Positions 1 to 8,669 of a stretch of DNA of 64,000 nucleotides are shown piece by piece. The stretch is from contig NZ_MVDE01000021.1 in the NCBI RefSeq assembly GCF_002843385.1, forward strand, positions 1-64,000, written 5' to 3'. Each line of letters starts with the position of its first letter. The first letter of the stretch is position 1. Position numbers and translations under genes: made by a program. Origin of the DNA: Labilibaculum manganireducens. GTDB taxonomy: Bacteria > Bacteroidota > Bacteroidia > Bacteroidales > Marinifilaceae. A model generated the notes under the pieces. The model saw only the letters and a list, made by a program, of their open reading frames with translations. It made no database searches and was not told the origin of the DNA.

Positions 1-126
1 TCCTAATTCCTAATTCCTAATTCCTAATTCCTAATTCCTAATTCCTAATTCCTAATTCCTAATTCCTAATTCCTAATTCCTAATTCCTAATTCCTAATTC
101 CTAATTCCTAATTCCTAATTCCTAAT
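1..126. repeat. Perfect 7-bp satellite (TCCTAAT x18)
   Basis: The first 126 bases are eighteen uninterrupted copies of TCCTAAT (ATTAGGA on the minus strand), and the array probably continues past the left edge of the window. It ends inside the 3' end of pflA: the TAG stop of that gene at 122-124 lies in the last repeat unit. No gene or promoter is seen in it. Perfect identity of all copies suggests recent slippage or an assembly-sensitive region. Confidence 0.97.
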
Positions 127-847
127 TAATTATGACTTCTTTAAAATACTGAAGAAAGATATCCTTTGCCACCTGCAGTTGTTCCAGTGTGTTTTCAGGT
201 ACATCGTTTAGTTTGTATTCCATGTTTAAGTGTTCATATTTGTGAACGCCCAGTTTGTGATAGGGCTGAATTTCCAGCTTTTCAATGTTTTCGTATTCCT
301 GAAAATATTTCCCCATTTCGTGCAGATATTCAGGCTGATCGGAGTATCCGGGAACCAGTACATAACGCATCCACACTTTCACCTCTTTTTCGCGTAGGTA
401 TGCTGCAAAATTAAGGGTGGTATTGTTGCGTTTACCGGTTATCTTTTGATGCCAGTCTGGGTTGATGTGTTTGATGTCGAGCAGAACCAAATCCGTATAC
501 TTCAGTAATTCTTTAACATCATCGGTAAGAACATTTCCATTGCTGTCGATACAAGTGTTAAAACCTTCCTCTTTCAGCTGCCTGAAAAGAATTTTGAGTT
601 CTTTTGCCTGCCAAAGCGGTTCTCCGCCCGAAATGGTTACGCCGCCAATTTTCCCAAAAAAAGGACGCTGGTTGCGTGCTTTTCTCATGATTTCTTCAAG
701 CGGAGTCGGTGTTCCTCCTTCGAAAGTAATGGTATCGGGATTGGCACAATACAAACATTTAAAGGCGCATCCCTGCAGAAATACGACCAGTCGGATTCCC
801 GGGCCATCGTAAGTACCTAATGATTCAAAAGAATGAACGTTTAACAT
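122..847 (-). CDS. pflA: Pyruvate formate-lyase activating enzyme (radical SAM)
   Basis: This cytoplasmic radical SAM enzyme abstracts a hydrogen from the glycine of pyruvate formate-lyase and so switches it on under anaerobic conditions. The 241-residue protein has the usual family length. The cluster motif CAFKCLYC gives the C-x3-C-x2-C triad at Cys27, Cys31 and Cys34, preceded by the typical GTYDGPGIRLVVFLQG stretch; GGVTISGGEP is the SAM-binding GGE motif. It lies 155 bp downstream of pflB on the same strand, the usual pairing. The ATG at 847 gives a full-length N-terminus. Oddly, the stop codon TAG and part of the last Asn codon fall in the 7-bp satellite, so repeat expansion has reached the coding end. 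Identification is firm. Confidence 0.95.
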   Translation of the reverse strand: MLNVHSFESLGTYDGPGIRLVVFLQGCAFKCLYCANPDTITFEGGTPTPLEEIMRKARNQRPFFGKIGGVTISGGEPLWQAKELKILFRQLKEEGFNTCIDSNGNVLTDDVKELLKYTDLVLLDIKHINPDWHQKITGKRNNTTLNFAAYLREKEVKVWMRYVLVPGYSDQPEYLHEMGKYFQEYENIEKLEIQPYHKLGVHKYEHLNMEYKLNDVPENTLEQLQVAKDIFLQYFKEVIIN

Positions 848-980
848 ACTTGTTTAAATAAATGTGGTTAATGTGCATCTCAAAAGTTATTGAGATTGTG
901 AGTGAGTCGTACAAATAATCCAGGTCGCCGGCCTTACACCAACGACCTTATTATTAATTCTTAATTGCTCATTGTTAATT

Positions 981-1001
981 AAAAGAACAATTTGTTCTTT
1001 T
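981..1001 (-). terminator. Palindrome directly after pflB stop
   Basis: Ten-base arms AAAAGAACAA / TTGTTCTTTT around a single base touch the pflB stop codon. On the minus strand the hairpin is followed by a weak T-rich run, so it could attenuate transcription between pflB and pflA. This is inferred from the sequence only. Confidence 0.4.
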
Positions 1002-1002
1002 T

Positions 1003-3228
1003 TTACATTCTCTCGAAAAAGCTGCGGGAGATCACCTCCAGCTGCTGTTCGCGGGTTAAACGTACAAAGTTTACTGCATAACCCGAAACACGGATAGTCA
1101 GCTGAGGATATTCTTCAGGATGCTCCATAGCATCCTCCAGCATGGCACGGTCCAACACATTTACGTTTAGGTGATGAGCACCTTTTGTAAAGTAAGCATC
1201 CATCATGGTAACCAGATTATCCTGACGGGTTGCTGCTGTTGCTCCCAACGATTTAGGAACAATAGAGAAAGTATTCGAAATGCCGTCCAATGAATCTTCG
1301 TAGTTGATTTTAGCCACAGAGTTTAAAGAAGCAATGGCACCGTGAGAATCACGTCCGTGCATAGGATTTGCACCCGGAGCAAAAGGAATACCAGCGGCTC
1401 TGCCATCAGGAGTAGCACCGGTTTTTAATCCATACACTACGTTCGAGGTAATGGTAAGAATCGACATGGTTGGCTCGGCATTCTTATAGGTATGCAGTTC
1501 TTTCAACAGGCTGTTGAATAGATTTGGAATTTCAACAGCAAAACAATCTACTGCATCATCGTCATTTCCATAGTATGGGAAATCTCCTTCAATTTTGAAA
1601 TCGCAGGTCAAACCTTCTTCGTTACGAACAGCAGTTACTTTTGCATTCTTAATTGCTGATAAAGAATCCGCAACAATCGAAAGACCGGCAATCCCATAAG
1701 CAAGATTGATAGCCGGATTGGTATCGACCAAAGCCATCTGAGCTTTTTCGTAGTAATATTTATCGTGCATGTAATGAATGATGTTCATTGAATCGTTGTA
1801 AACACGAGCCATTTCCTTCATTGCAATCATATAGTTGCTCATTACTTCGTCGAAATTCAATTCATTGCTGCTCATGGCAGGAATGCCGTTGATCAGCTGA
1901 GTTCCTGTTTTCTCACATCTTCCGCCGTTCAATGCCAAAAGAAGAGTTTTAGCCAGATTGCAGCGTGCACCAAAAAACTGAATCTGCTTTCCGATTTCCT
2001 GATAGGAGACACAGCAGGCAATTCCGTAATCATCCGATTTACGCGTATCACACATCAACTGGTCATTCTCATACTGAATAGAAGAGGTATCGATAGAAAC
2101 CTGAGCACAAAATTTCTTGAATCCTTCAGGCAATGTTTCAGACCAAAGAACTGTCATGTTTGGTTCCGGTGAAGCTCCGAGAGTATATAGTGTATTTAAG
2201 AAACGGAAGGATGTCCTGGTTACTTTGGTTCTGCCGTCAATGGTGTTTCCACCGATCGATTCAGTCACCCAGGTTGGATCACCTGCAAAAATCTCATCGT
2301 AAGCATTCATACGAAGGTGACGAACCATGCGCAGTTTCATTACGAACTGATCCAGCATTTCCTGAGCAAATTCTTCTGTAATATAACCTGCTTCCAAATC
2401 TCTGTTGATATAAGCATCCAAAAAAGTTGAAACATTACCCAACGACATTGCAGCACCATCCTGTTCTTTTACCGCAGCAAGATAGCCCATGTAAACCCAC
2501 TGAATGGCTTCCTGAGCTGTCTCAGCCGGACGATTCAATTCCAAGCCGTATTTTTCACCCAGTTTTTTGATTTCGCCAAGAGCTTTTATTTGTTCGGCAA
2601 CTTCTTCGCGAAGACGAATCAATTGATCTGTCATCGTTCCGGTTAAACCATTCAAATCTTCCTTTTTTGCTTCAATCAAACGATCAATACCATATAAGGC
2701 TACACGACGGTAATCACCGATAATACGCCCACGGGCATAGTTGTCGGGCAATCCGGTAAGGAAACCTAAGGAACGAAATTTACGGATTTCGCTGGTATAA
2801 GCATCAAAAACCCCATCGTTGTGTGTTTTTGCATAATTGCGGAAGATGTCCTTTACACGATCTGATACTTCAAGACCTTGTTCCGAGCATGCTTTTTCAA
2901 CAACAGCAATGCCACCGTAAGGTTTCATGGCTCTGCGAAGCAATTCATTGGCCTGCAGGCCAACAATCATCTCTAATGATTTATCAATATATCCAGCTCC
3001 GTGAGAAGCAATAGCCGACACTGTTTCTGTATCAATTGAGCGAACTCCATTGTTGGCACATTCTTCTTTAACAGCCTCTTTGCAGATATTCCAAAGTTTT
3101 TTTGTGCGTTCGGTTGCTCCTGTTAAAAAGGAAGCATCTCCTGTGTAAGAAGTTAAATTGTTACTAACGAAATCTCTAACGTTAATCGTTTTTTGCCATT
3201 CACCGGCTTTAAATTGAATTCTTTTCAT
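1003..3228 (-). CDS. pflB: Formate C-acetyltransferase (pyruvate formate-lyase)
   Basis: This cytoplasmic glycyl-radical enzyme converts pyruvate and CoA to acetyl-CoA and formate during fermentation. The 741-residue length is normal. The adjacent catalytic cysteines lie in GIACCVSY at residues 405-406, and the C-terminal glycyl-radical loop is RVSGYAVNF with the radical on Gly716. The motif is 25 residues from the C-terminus, as expected. The ATG at 3228 gives [11 protein letters not shown], a standard Bacteroidales start. Its activase pflA follows on the same strand. The upstream region carries two imperfect hairpins (3271-3311 and 3373-3408) that may affect its expression. The radical form is destroyed by oxygen, so the gene implies anaerobic metabolism. 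Identification is firm. Confidence 0.97.
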   Translation of the reverse strand: MKRIQFKAGEWQKTINVRDFVSNNLTSYTGDASFLTGATERTKKLWNICKEAVKEECANNGVRSIDTETVSAIASHGAGYIDKSLEMIVGLQANELLRRAMKPYGGIAVVEKACSEQGLEVSDRVKDIFRNYAKTHNDGVFDAYTSEIRKFRSLGFLTGLPDNYARGRIIGDYRRVALYGIDRLIEAKKEDLNGLTGTMTDQLIRLREEVAEQIKALGEIKKLGEKYGLELNRPAETAQEAIQWVYMGYLAAVKEQDGAAMSLGNVSTFLDAYINRDLEAGYITEEFAQEMLDQFVMKLRMVRHLRMNAYDEIFAGDPTWVTESIGGNTIDGRTKVTRTSFRFLNTLYTLGASPEPNMTVLWSETLPEGFKKFCAQVSIDTSSIQYENDQLMCDTRKSDDYGIACCVSYQEIGKQIQFFGARCNLAKTLLLALNGGRCEKTGTQLINGIPAMSSNELNFDEVMSNYMIAMKEMARVYNDSMNIIHYMHDKYYYEKAQMALVDTNPAINLAYGIAGLSIVADSLSAIKNAKVTAVRNEEGLTCDFKIEGDFPYYGNDDDAVDCFAVEIPNLFNSLLKELHTYKNAEPTMSILTITSNVVYGLKTGATPDGRAAGIPFAPGANPMHGRDSHGAIASLNSVAKINYEDSLDGISNTFSIVPKSLGATAATRQDNLVTMMDAYFTKGAHHLNVNVLDRAMLEDAMEHPEEYPQLTIRVSGYAVNFVRLTREQQLEVISRSFFERM

Positions 3229-3270
3229 TCTAATAATGATTTATTTCAATGGTTGAATGGAACAATCATC

Positions 3271-3311
3271 AGTCCTGTATTGATTTTAAAAATCAGAATT
3301 AATGCAGGACT
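3271..3311 (-). promoter_or_regulatory. Imperfect hairpin in pflB 5' region
   Basis: AGTCCTG at 3271-3277 pairs with CAGGACT at 3305-3311, enclosing GATTTT-AAA-AATC, in the presumed 5' untranslated region of pflB, about 45-85 nt before the start codon. A leader structure or regulator site is possible; no regulator can be named. Confidence 0.35.
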
Positions 3312-3372
3312 CCTGGTGTTTGTCCGCTTAAAATTTTGGTATTACGTTTTCTCTTACTTTGTTTTTTTTGAT

Positions 3373-3408
3373 CAGCAAAAGAAGAAGAGTTAAAACTCTT
3401 TTTTGCTG
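3373..3408. promoter_or_regulatory. Bulged palindrome upstream of pflB
   Basis: CAGCAAAA (3373-3380) pairs with TTTTGCTG (3401-3408), and inside it AAGAGTT (3385-3391) pairs with AACTCTT (3394-3400). It lies in the 459-bp divergent gap between pflB and the sensor kinase. It could be an operator or a leader hairpin. Apart from this, the hairpin at 3271 and the promoter at 3635, the gap shows nothing recognisable. Confidence 0.35.
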
Positions 3409-3634
3409 TAAGGGTGCAAAGAAACTCTTTTCTGTTTTCTCACGCAATACCTGTTAATAGTGATTTTTTACCGCAAACGATATTGTAAAAACAAAAGTTC
3501 CGGTTATAGATGACTTAGCTGACGGATGAAAATATGTTGAGAAATATGTTATTTAGATGGATTATACAGAAAGAAATAAAATTTCATAGGAATTAAGATA
3601 GGTTTTAAGATTTGTGATCTTTTTTTTGCTGTGA

Positions 3635-3667
3635 TTTGGATACTACTCTTTTGATCTGCTACATTTG
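3635..3667 (+). promoter_or_regulatory. Bacteroidota-type promoter for the sensor kinase gene
   Basis: TTTG at 3635-3638 and TACATTTG at 3660-3667 are separated by 21 bp, matching the -33 TTTG / -7 TAnnTTTG consensus of the phylum. Transcription should begin a few bases after 3667, which makes the ATG at 3688 the sensible start and rules against the in-frame GTG at 3667, which lies inside the promoter. Confidence 0.7.
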
Positions 3668-3687
3668 TGCTTTACTTATACTACAGA

Positions 3688-5634
3688 ATGAAGTTTCGTA
3701 ACAAATCAATTATACTGGTCGGGATAATTATTATTCTGAGTTTTGGAGGTGTCGCTTATTTAATAGGTGAGAAGATGGCCGTTACTGCCGGGAAAATGAG
3801 TCTTGATCTGGCTGTCTCCAAAGCGCAAAACAGTTTTTTAATCGTTAAAAACGAGTTGGATGGCAGTGTTCTTCGCACTGGTTTAATGGCCAACGCATTG
3901 GTGGAGTCTATTGATTTTAACGGACAGGACGAAAAGGTAATTGTAAAAACGCTGCAGTCTGAATTAAAAATCCGAAATGAATTAAATGCTTGCTGGTATT
4001 CATCAATTGATGAAAATGATACTTCCGTTCCGGGAAAATTGAACGTGTATTTTAGGAAGAAGGGGAATGAAATTGTTAAGAGTCCACTTTTAAATAAGCA
4101 GCTGGATTTAATCGAAAAGCTGCTGATTCAGGGAAGAGAGATGATTTCGGCACCTTATTGGAGTTCCGATAATCGTTTGCTTGCAACGGTATTGGAGCCG
4201 GTGATTAAAAATGATAAGATTGTCGGGGTTTTAGGAACAGATTTGGATTTGTATCTCTTTCAGCAGCATTTTTATGACAACGAATCACTGGGAAGAGCTT
4301 ATGTAACTATTATTTCGGAACAAGGATTTTGTATTTCTCATCCTGATGAGAATTTGATTGGCAAGCGAATTGATACTTTGGCAGAAGGAGCCCGGATTCA
4401 TGAAGTTCTGGCATCAGGAAATAAATATCAGGAAGAAGTGCAGTCTGATTATTTACAAGTGCCTGTTATGAGGGTATATCAGCCCGTTAAAATTGGTAAT
4501 TTGGATAAAAAATGGCTGGTAACTGTTAGTGTTCCTCTTTTTAATGTGAAAGAATCTGTTCAGGAAATACGCAATTCAACCTTTCTGATTGGTTTGGTTT
4601 TGGCTCTTTTACTAATGGTATTTCTTTACTTTTCCCAGCGCAGGTGGTTTCTTGAATTTAGCAAAAGACAAAGGGCCGAAAGGAAGCATCGTAATGAGGT
4701 AAGCAAACTGTCTTCGATCATGGAGAGTACCGATCAGATCATGATTTTTTCAGTAGATAAAAATTACAGGTACACAAGTTTTAATAGTGTTCATAAATTA
4801 AATCTGGAGAAAAATGAGGGCGATAGCGTTCGGCTGGGAAGTAATTCATTAGATACTTATTATGGTGATTTCCGCATTCAAATGAAAAAGCATTTGGACC
4901 GGGCATTGGCAGGAGATCATTTTTTAGTGGAATTTCAAAGGCACGGTATCGATTATCAGCAGATATTTAACGCCATATCCGACGCAGAAGGAAAAGTTGT
5001 AGGTGTTTCCAGTTTTTGCTTTGATATTAGCGAAACCCTTGAATTGCGGCGCAGGGCTCTCGAAGAGGAAGAAGAAAAAGTAAAAGCACAGCTAAAGAAT
5101 ATTAAAAATCAGATCAATCCGCATTTCTTATTTAATTCTCTGAATTCTCTTTATGCCTTGGTAGAGGGAGAGCCGAAACTGGCCAGAAAGTTTATTCTGA
5201 GCTTATCGAAGGTTTACCGTTATTTGTTGGATAGCAACAACAGCAATCTGATCAGTTTAAAACAGGAACTCGATTTTATTAAGCAGTATCTTTTCCTGCA
5301 GAAAATTCGTTTTGGCGATAATCTTCTTTTAGAATATGATATTAAAGACGAAGCATTAAGCCGAAAGCTGCCATCTGTCAGCATACAATCATTGGTTGAA
5401 AATGCCATCAAACACAATGTAATAACAAGCGAAAAACCACTCACTATTCGTATATCTGTTTCAGACGAATATTATTTAATTGTTGAAAATCCTTACCAAC
5501 CCCGCACCGATATGAGTCACAGTCCGGGTACCGGATTAAAAACGCTCGAGGCTTTGTATGCTTTTTTGGGCGATAAACAACCTGTTTATGGTATTGAAAA
5601 TGGGTTTTTCAGGGTAAAACTGCCTTTGTTTTAA
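3688..5634 (+). CDS. LytS-type sensor histidine kinase with periplasmic sensor domain
   Basis: The 648-residue inner-membrane protein has a first membrane helix at about residues 8-27, a large periplasmic region of dCache type (about 35-295), a second helix (about 297-315), a PAS-like domain (about 345-450), a Glu/Lys-rich helix, and then the His_kinase domain of the LytS/YehU class. The phospho-acceptor is in NQINPHFLFNSLNSLYAL, His479, followed by the N-box SLVENAIKHN and a GTGLKTL ATP-lid. Such kinases phosphorylate LytTR regulators; the only one in the window is at 13444-14214, beyond the protease/SusCD genes. The ligand is unknown, and the location suggests a peptide or related signal. 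The start was chosen because the promoter overlaps an upstream in-frame GTG. Confidence 0.88.
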   Translation: MKFRNKSIILVGIIIILSFGGVAYLIGEKMAVTAGKMSLDLAVSKAQNSFLIVKNELDGSVLRTGLMANALVESIDFNGQDEKVIVKTLQSELKIRNELNACWYSSIDENDTSVPGKLNVYFRKKGNEIVKSPLLNKQLDLIEKLLIQGREMISAPYWSSDNRLLATVLEPVIKNDKIVGVLGTDLDLYLFQQHFYDNESLGRAYVTIISEQGFCISHPDENLIGKRIDTLAEGARIHEVLASGNKYQEEVQSDYLQVPVMRVYQPVKIGNLDKKWLVTVSVPLFNVKESVQEIRNSTFLIGLVLALLLMVFLYFSQRRWFLEFSKRQRAERKHRNEVSKLSSIMESTDQIMIFSVDKNYRYTSFNSVHKLNLEKNEGDSVRLGSNSLDTYYGDFRIQMKKHLDRALAGDHFLVEFQRHGIDYQQIFNAISDAEGKVVGVSSFCFDISETLELRRRALEEEEEKVKAQLKNIKNQINPHFLFNSLNSLYALVEGEPKLARKFILSLSKVYRYLLDSNNSNLISLKQELDFIKQYLFLQKIRFGDNLLLEYDIKDEALSRKLPSVSIQSLVENAIKHNVITSEKPLTIRISVSDEYYLIVENPYQPRTDMSHSPGTGLKTLEALYAFLGDKQPVYGIENGFFRVKLPLF

Positions 5635-5877
5635 TCCCAAAAGATTGCTTTTCCATTCTGTGCGAAGGTTTCATACCGGTTTTTTTGTCATTCACTCCTT
5701 AATCTTTCCGGTTCACTCCCTTCTTTTTTCTTGTAGATCAGAATTAATTCATTTTTGTTTCGAATTATTGCCGGATGAAATTCATTAAGCAGTACTAAAA
5801 CGAACAAAACTGAATTTTGTAGTGACGTAAGTATTCGTGTAGGGGCGATGCTCACAACTACAAACAAAATATACTAA

Positions 5878-8571
5878 ATGAACTTAAGCACAATCACACC
5901 AAATCACAAAATTACCCGACTGTTTTTGATGGCATGTATTCTGGGGGGAATGAGTTTGCCGTCACAAGCATCGCAACGCACTTCTGTTGCTGCAGAAGAT
6001 GGAATTTTTACTTTCTGGAAAAAGAAAAAGACAGAAACCGAGTCGGACACTACGAAGGGAAAAGATAAAGATTCAAAACTGAAAAAATACGATGAAATAA
6101 TTACTTCGGATGCCATTACCAAAAAAGGAGTAATTGATATTCACAGAGTAAAAAAGGATTACTATTTCGAAATTTCGGATTCGTTGCTGAACCGCGATTT
6201 TCTTTTGGTCAATAAAATCTCTAAAGTGCCTTCCGAGGTTAATGAGTTGGGTTTTAACAAAGGGATCAATTATCAAAATTTATTGATTCGTTTTGAAGTG
6301 GATACTTTAACGGAAAAAATTTGGGTGAAAACTTACCATCCATACTACGAAGGGAAAGCAGGGGATGCAATTACTCAGTCGGTAGAGGATAATTACATGC
6401 CTTCCATAAGAGAATGCTTCGGTTTGGCTTGTTTTGGAAAAGACTCAACCACCTATGTATTTAAGGTAAATAAGGTATTCGACGGATCGGAAAAAAGTTT
6501 AAATGATTTGTTTGGAATACTTGGAATGCCGGGAGCTGCAGTGAAAGATCTTTCGAAAATTAACGAAGTGAAAAGCTTTCAAAAAAATCTGGTTGTAAAG
6601 TCATTGCTGACCACTAAAGCAGAAGGGATTACTGTAACCGTAGAAGTTACATCGAATATGGTTTTGTTAGCTGAGAAAGCCATGAAACCAAGATTTGCAG
6701 ACCGAAGAATCGGATACTTTACAACCAAACATTTTTATTATAGTGATGATCAGCAAGCCGTTGAAAACAGAGAGTTTGTGAATCGCTGGAGATTAGAGCC
6801 AAAATCCGAAGATGTAGAAAAATATTTGGCAGGAGAATTGGTGGAACCGAAAAAGCCAATTGTTTACTATATCGATCCATCAACACCACCGCAGTGGCGG
6901 CAGGCAATAAAAGACGGGATTACCGATTGGCAGTCTGCTTTCGAAAAAGCTGGATTTAAAAATGCCATTATTGCAAAAGATGCACCAACAGACGATCCTG
7001 ATTTTGACGGTGATGATGTTCGTTACTCCATGATTACTTATGCGGCATCCAATCAGGCAAATGCAATGGGGCCTTCGGTTGTGGATCCACGGTCGGGTGA
7101 AATTATTGAGGCTGACGTTATTTGGTGGCACAATGTAATGACTGCCCTGCATTCATGGATACGTATTCAGACCGGAGTTATTGATCCAAAAGCAAGAGAC
7201 AATAAATTTAGCGATGAACACATGGCTCATGCCATTCGTTTTGTTTCCTCGCACGAAATAGGTCATACTTTGGGACTTATGCACAATATGGGGGCTTCAG
7301 CGGCTTTCCCGGTAGATTCTTTGCGTTCCAGATCATTTACAAATAAAATGGGCGGAACGGCTCCATCCATTATGGATTACGCCCGTTTCAATTACGTAGC
7401 GCAGCCAAACGACGAAGTGGTAAACATTACGCCTCAGATTGGTGTGTACGATAAATATGCAATTGCCTGGGCTTATCGATGGATTCAGGAAGATACTCCC
7501 TGGGACGAAGTGAAGGTTTTGAGTCAAATGATAAGAAAGCATGAGAACGATCCATTGTATCATTATGGTCCTCAGCAAGACGGAAAGAATACCATCGATC
7601 CATCAGCGCAAAGCGAAGACTTGGGTGACAATTCAATGAAAGCAAGTCGTTACGGCCTGGCTAATTTGAAACGAATTGTTCCCGAAGTAGAAAAATGGAC
7701 TTGTGAGGAAGGTGAAAGTTACGGGAAAGCAGGTAAAATGATGATGGGTGTAATCGGGCAATGGTTTACTTACGCGAATCATGTTGTGGCAAATGTGGGG
7801 GGTGTCTATTTAGATCAACCGGTATTTGGCGAGAATAAATCAGCTTATGTGCATGTCGAAAAAGCAAAACAGAAGGACGCGGTTAAATATTTGATTGATG
7901 AAGTGATTAATATTCCTCAATGGATTGCCAATGCAGAGATTTATAAAAAATCATATCCAATAAAGGAATCGGTAATTGGTGATATTGAATACGCTCCAAC
8001 AACCTTGTTTAGAGATTTGCATGCACGTATTTTTTACTCTTTACTGGAAAAAGACCGACTGTTGCGCATGCAGCAAAACGAAGCTGAAAATGGGGATAAT
8101 GCTTATACCTTAACAGAGATGATGAGCGATCTGCATCAGGGAATATTTAGCAAAACAATTAAAAATCAGAAGTTGGATGTTTTTACACGCCAGTCACAAA
8201 AAAACTTTGTTGATGTTTTAATTATTTCTCAAAACAAGACTTTAGAGAAGACAAGTAAAAAGTCTCTCCAAAATCAGGAGGCAGCATGTTGTCCGTTGCA
8301 TCAGCACATGCCGTTGTTATGCGACTATGGAGTAAAAAGCCGAGCCCTTTTTCATGATCATGAGCAGGATGATGTGTCGAGCCGATATGCCAACCGAAAC
8401 TTATTTTACGCCACAATGAACCGGGTATCCGATGATGTATCGGTGAAACGCGGTGAGTTGCTGCGAATTAAAGAATTATTATTGAAGAAGGTGAAGATCG
8501 CCGATGAAGCAACACGCTTTCATTATCAGGATCTGATTCTTCGCATTGAAGAAGCATTACATACATATTGA
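5878..8571 (+). CDS. Secreted zinc-dependent metalloprotease (metzincin-like, DUF5117/DUF4953 type)
   Basis: The 897-residue protein has an N-terminal membrane-spanning signal (about residues 14-32) and then a long region typical of the large Bacteroidota zinc metalloproteases annotated with DUF5117/DUF5118/DUF4953. The zinc site HEIGHTLGLMH gives His459, Glu460, His463 and His469, the extended HExxHxxGxxH of metzincins, and SIMDYARFNY about 35 residues later fits a Met-turn region. The product is likely periplasmic or surface exposed and degrades proteins. It sits directly before susC/susD in the same direction with a hairpin terminator between, an arrangement that suggests cleavage products are imported by the SusCD pair. 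No active-site residue looks missing. The substrate is unknown. Confidence 0.88.
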   Translation: MNLSTITPNHKITRLFLMACILGGMSLPSQASQRTSVAAEDGIFTFWKKKKTETESDTTKGKDKDSKLKKYDEIITSDAITKKGVIDIHRVKKDYYFEISDSLLNRDFLLVNKISKVPSEVNELGFNKGINYQNLLIRFEVDTLTEKIWVKTYHPYYEGKAGDAITQSVEDNYMPSIRECFGLACFGKDSTTYVFKVNKVFDGSEKSLNDLFGILGMPGAAVKDLSKINEVKSFQKNLVVKSLLTTKAEGITVTVEVTSNMVLLAEKAMKPRFADRRIGYFTTKHFYYSDDQQAVENREFVNRWRLEPKSEDVEKYLAGELVEPKKPIVYYIDPSTPPQWRQAIKDGITDWQSAFEKAGFKNAIIAKDAPTDDPDFDGDDVRYSMITYAASNQANAMGPSVVDPRSGEIIEADVIWWHNVMTALHSWIRIQTGVIDPKARDNKFSDEHMAHAIRFVSSHEIGHTLGLMHNMGASAAFPVDSLRSRSFTNKMGGTAPSIMDYARFNYVAQPNDEVVNITPQIGVYDKYAIAWAYRWIQEDTPWDEVKVLSQMIRKHENDPLYHYGPQQDGKNTIDPSAQSEDLGDNSMKASRYGLANLKRIVPEVEKWTCEEGESYGKAGKMMMGVIGQWFTYANHVVANVGGVYLDQPVFGENKSAYVHVEKAKQKDAVKYLIDEVINIPQWIANAEIYKKSYPIKESVIGDIEYAPTTLFRDLHARIFYSLLEKDRLLRMQQNEAENGDNAYTLTEMMSDLHQGIFSKTIKNQKLDVFTRQSQKNFVDVLIISQNKTLEKTSKKSLQNQEAACCPLHQHMPLLCDYGVKSRALFHDHEQDDVSSRYANRNLFYATMNRVSDDVSVKRGELLRIKELLLKKVKIADEATRFHYQDLILRIEEALHTY

Positions 8572-8582
8572 GAATAAACCCA

Positions 8583-8624
8583 ACAGATGGAGAGATTAAA
8601 AAAAATCTCTCTGTCTGTTTTTTT
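8583..8624 (+). terminator. Rho-independent terminator after metalloprotease gene
   Basis: A 15-bp stem (8583-8597 with 8604-8618, two adjacent mismatches), an A-rich loop and a run of seven T form a good intrinsic terminator 12 bp after the protease stop codon. It separates the protease from susC, so part of the transcription may read through. Confidence 0.75.
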
Positions 8625-8669
8625 GAATGAATTAACCACTATTTTAATAACCATTAAAAATACAAATTT

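Noticed and set aside
3667-3687. GTG start for the sensor kinase
   Set aside because: The GTG overlaps the -7 promoter box TACATTTG; the ATG at 3688 follows a short leader.
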